In this document: positions 60,766 through 64,000 of the stretch, piece after piece
Layout of the letters: each line of letters starts with the position of its first letter
Numbering within the stretch: the first letter of the stretch is position 1
Source: Ceratothoa steindachneri
Taxonomy: Eukaryota; Arthropoda; Malacostraca; Isopoda; Cymothoidae
Length of the DNA: 64,000 bases
Direction of reading: 5' to 3'
Assembly: GCA_963969495.1 (NCBI GenBank)
Contig: OZ018329.1
Location: forward strand, 145,075,521-145,139,520
Notes under the pieces: model-generated
What the model was told of the DNA's origin: nothing
Databases searched by the model: none
The model's input: the letters and a program-made list of their open reading frames with translations, nothing else
Program-made: the position numbers and the translations under genes

Positions 60766-60826
60766 TAGGTCACCATACAACAGGGGGCTTTCTCTACCCC
60801 CAGTGATGTACCGAGAGTCAGGGAAT

Positions 60827-60863
60827 CCAAGTTCCCGGTCCATATCATGGACCGGAAACTTGG
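60827..60863. repeat. 17-bp hairpin with a 3-base loop
   Basis: CCAAGTTCCCGGTCCAT (60,827-60,843) pairs with ATGGACCGGAAACTTGG (60,847-60,863) with one mismatch. It lies just after the transposase fragment, inside the same chance-open frame. Function unknown. Confidence 0.75.
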
Positions 60864-60869
60864 TGGTGA

Positions 60870-63800
60870 CCGAGTGGTCAGTAGACAGGGACACAAATAC
60901 CCCGGTTTATCTTTCCTGAGGGTTAAATCAAGTCCCTGGAGGATTAGATGTTGCCCAGGATTCAAGAGGTGGCTGTTTGAAGGCCATACGCGTTGAAGCA
61001 CGACTGAACCATGCTACATAACCACATGGATCTATCTTGCAAGTCTCAACTTCTACGCTCGTATGCAATAAACTATAGAGAAACCTAGGAAAGATATATT
61101 TTAGTAATAGAAACTGTAAAAAACACACTTGGATTAAAAAGCATCGCCTGGTGGTAGATACAAAAGTGAAGTTCTCTAATAGGAATGGAGAGGATAAATC
61201 GTCGAAAGAAATGACACAAAATGAAAATTAAAAACTCTAACCTGGACTACTTTATACTCCAAATGACCGTGACGATGCCCAGCTAGAAGTTAGGATGATG
61301 AAACCCGGTCAATGACGGAAGTATCGGGGCAGAATCTTGTCCTGGTCCTTGATTGGTTCAAGCTTGTCGGAAAGGCTTTCGCCTACCAGTAACAACTAGG
61401 CAGTGGTTATGTATCGAACGGAGACCAGGTTTAGAGTAAATAGTTCTAAGGTTCCTGTGTACCTGCCACTAATAGCTACCGGGTATGTGACTGGTGGGCA
61501 AGGAGTTAGTACCTGGTGGGTACCCTATGAGTACCAGAGGTTACAAAGGGATAAGCGGTTAAGTACTTGGCACGAGGAAGGGAGATACGACCTAAGAATC
61601 AGTTTAATACTAGGCAGGTAGATTTGGATAACACGTAGGCAACCAGCGGGTAGAGGTGTTAGTATATAACCACCTGAGAGCTACTCGGGGGTATCGGTTA
61701 AGTATAGAGTGGGTACCAGGTAGTGCCGAGTAAGAACAATAAATCAAAATTGCAGTCGTTTATGTCGACACATGTATGACAATAATCATTTATTTTTATC
61801 TGAAATCGCGTTCCCACATTGTGTGGAAGGTGCGCATCAACGCATTACGGTCATTGTGATTTTCGCTCGTAAGAACGAAACTGTCAGGTGCGCGGCTTCC
61901 CAGCCAACCGACCTCTACCAGGATAATCGGCTTTTATGACGCCTTTAAAAGGACTCCATAGAAATTCTTCATCCTCCAGAAACCATAAGCTATTTGCCTT
62001 CCACACCAAAGGCACCCAATATTTTCCTAGTTTTGGTCGCAAGATGGCGCAGTATTTCGGTTCGAGAGATTTTTCGTGCCATCTCTTGTTTCAAGTTGTG
62101 AGATGGTGTGCTTTATAACCTATGAAGTCTTTTGATTGTACCCGTAACTTAACCTTCCAGATTCAGCAACTTTTCTCAAATTAAGATATTTCACAGCAAG
62201 AACCGCCACTCTCTACTGTCCTAGACTCTCACTTGTCATAGATAAAGCGCTATCGAATTCCATTGGGTTGTATCCCCCAAAGATTTAGATAACATCTACT
62301 TCCTCGTTTCCTTCTATCTCTTTCACACTAACGCAAGAGACATGTGATAGATACAGCACAGTCAAAGAGCAAACTGTACAGGTAACTCTGCAGGCACACA
62401 CTGCTCTCCTAAAGCACATGATTTTCTCACCGTTGATTATGCCTTAGCTTTCTATTGTGGGGATATTCACTTGTGATTATTAATTTACCCCAACCCCCAA
62501 AAAATAAAATTCCGCACACTCCCTCAACGAAATGCTCATAACTTAGTAAATTACTCGCACCAAGCTATTGACGCAGACCCTCATGTCTAACTAATTGGCA
62601 GTTTTTGTTAAAGCAAATTGTTCAGCATAGGCATCAGCCACTAATGGTGTTCATCAGAAATCAATTATCAGAGTCTAAATTTTCTAAATATATTAATATA
62701 AACGATCTTGGCTTGAACTTCATAAATCTAAAATTTCAAATTTTTTGACGATAGGAACTCAGGTCCTAGGGCAAAATATTATAGCGAACGTGGAATTTGG
62801 CAAAAAGAGTGGAGTTGTTACATGGTTGGAGAGATAAAAAATGCAATTTGACGGGTACATCGATCATAATAATCCTCGAAGAGATTGTTATGTATGTGGC
62901 ATAATTTTACACACAGTCAACATGGAAAATAAATCATTAGTCTTAATTTGTCTAAAATGTCCAAAATAATACATTGTACCTTCACAAAGAACAAAACTGT
63001 TTCTACGAAACCTAGCAAGGTATTCTGTGTTTAAATTTAACGGTGATATTTTCTCCTTACATAAAACTCTTGTATGACTCCATCGGAGTATGCAGTGCAA
63101 CTCTGATCCCAATATATGCGAAGAAATATTATTATATTGACCTCCGCCCAGCGTCAAGTGACAACTATAATTCCTAAACGAAAAAATAGATCGTACGTAG
63201 AGAGACTTAATCAGATGAATAAATATTTGGCTTGAAGATTGGTATCTCCGTGGCCAACTAAATGATGTCCTTAAAATAATCAACGGGTTTACAATATGAA
63301 GTATGATTTAATATTTAAGCTAGGTAACAAAGAAACCACTAGAAATAAGGTTTTCATGCTAGCAATTAAAAAATTTAAAGCTGTGATAGCACAAACTTTC
63401 TTTTACTACAATATAAGATATTCTTTAAATATCTTGCCTTAAAATGTTATTTAAAGTAACATAGATAAATTATTAAGAACAGAATCGATCAATTTTACTT
63501 TAAAATATATTGTTAGAAAAAGTATGTTCGTGAAACTAATACTTTACGAATCCCTTAGCTAAGTACAAACGCAAAAAGATTGATAATGATGACGTGTTTG
63601 AATCTCAGCTCGTAAAAACTAAAGCTGGCTAAGCATATCGATGGTTTATGATTTTATTTTAAGCAGGAAGTGAATGAATGGGATGAAAAGCCTTAGTGAA
63701 TCGTAGCTATGATTTCGTTTATTCGTAGCAAAGTAGGCATGCAAAAAAAGGACAAATTCACCCAATTTTAAGTGAAGCTTGAATATATTCTGAATTACTA

Positions 63801-64000
63801 AGATTTTCTGTTATTTACCTGAATACTGACTACTACATATATAAAATTTCTTTTCAGTAATTAATATTTTACAAATTTTTTTCTTGGCTAAATTGAATTT
63901 GGGTTTTTTTCAGATCCAGGACAAACCAAAATTAAAAAATTCTTTAAATTATAAATGTAAATTTTAATTGATTCTTGACAACTAACATTTATTATGCTTT
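60870..64000. other. Mixed to AT-rich sequence, no gene seen
   Basis: From 60,870 to 61,900 the sequence is less AT-rich and holds ORFs on both strands (60,765-61,001 minus; 61,403-61,621 plus) without recognised motifs. From 61,900 to 64,000 it is AT-rich. The largest ORF (62,888-63,283 minus, 131 codons) has no recognisable domain, signal or repeat. I find no transposon ends. Confidence 0.4.

Noticed and set aside
62888..63283. 131-codon minus-strand ORF as a host gene
   Set aside because: No recognisable domain, signal or repeat, and in AT-rich DNA on six frames one ORF of this size in a window this long is plausible by chance.

Overview
The window looks like nuclear genomic DNA of an animal, most likely an arthropod and possibly a crustacean. 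It is AT-rich, full of (AT)n, (CT)n and minisatellite tracts, and has no bacterial gene organisation. I find no intact host gene. Every recognisable coding stretch is a decayed transposable element or a decayed copy of an ORF family that I know as multi-copy in arthropod genomes. The arthropod assignment rests on that family and on the transposon mix; it is inference.

Region 1 (1-15,305) is one uninterrupted satellite array of a 25-bp monomer that runs off the left edge. Bases 1-5,797 recur almost unchanged at 8,870-14,666, an offset of 8,869 bp. Shorter internal periods near 300, 1,499, 2,349 and 5,303 bp show layered higher-order structure. The many short ORFs here arise because the monomer has no stop codon in any forward frame.

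Region 2 (15,306-31,000) is a mosaic. It holds a broken Tc1-like transposase with D-37-E spacing (17.3-18.2 kb), minisatellites of about 30, 33, 18 and 17 bp, and a 739-bp non-autonomous DNA transposon with 132-bp inverted repeats and an 8-bp target duplication (24.16-24.90 kb). It also holds a mariner-type transposase tail (26.0-26.2 kb), a full-length dead mariner with both terminal repeats (27.30-28.56 kb), and a 350-bp near-perfect hairpin between two (AT)n tracts (28.75-29.10 kb).

Region 3 (31,000-43,900) holds a small CAGGGTGT-type MITE (31.56-31.97 kb), a mariner-like relic on the minus strand (35.46-36.49 kb), a roughly 3-kb CR1-like non-LTR retrotransposon relic with ORF1 esterase, endonuclease and reverse transcriptase traces (36.65-39.6 kb), and a piggyBac-like transposase relic on the minus strand (40.78-42.12 kb). 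Three diverged copies of one unclassified repeat of about 0.3 kb lie at 30.5, 34.1 and 43.7 kb.

Region 4 (43,900-64,000) has two decayed copies of the arthropod ORF family in opposite orientation (47.87-48.57 kb minus; 55.96-57.32 kb plus), an RNase H fragment of a LINE (48.84-49.08 kb), an 80-bp minisatellite rich in palindromes (50.58-51.06 kb), a promoter/LTR-like GC-rich tract with a 66-bp repeat (52.1-52.8 kb), the 3' end of an L2/CR1-type LINE (58.9-59.14 kb), and a second relic of the 36-kb mariner-like subfamily (60.57-60.76 kb). The rest is AT-rich sequence in which I see nothing identifiable. No set of genes here works together; the layout records repeated transposition, decay and tandem-repeat growth.
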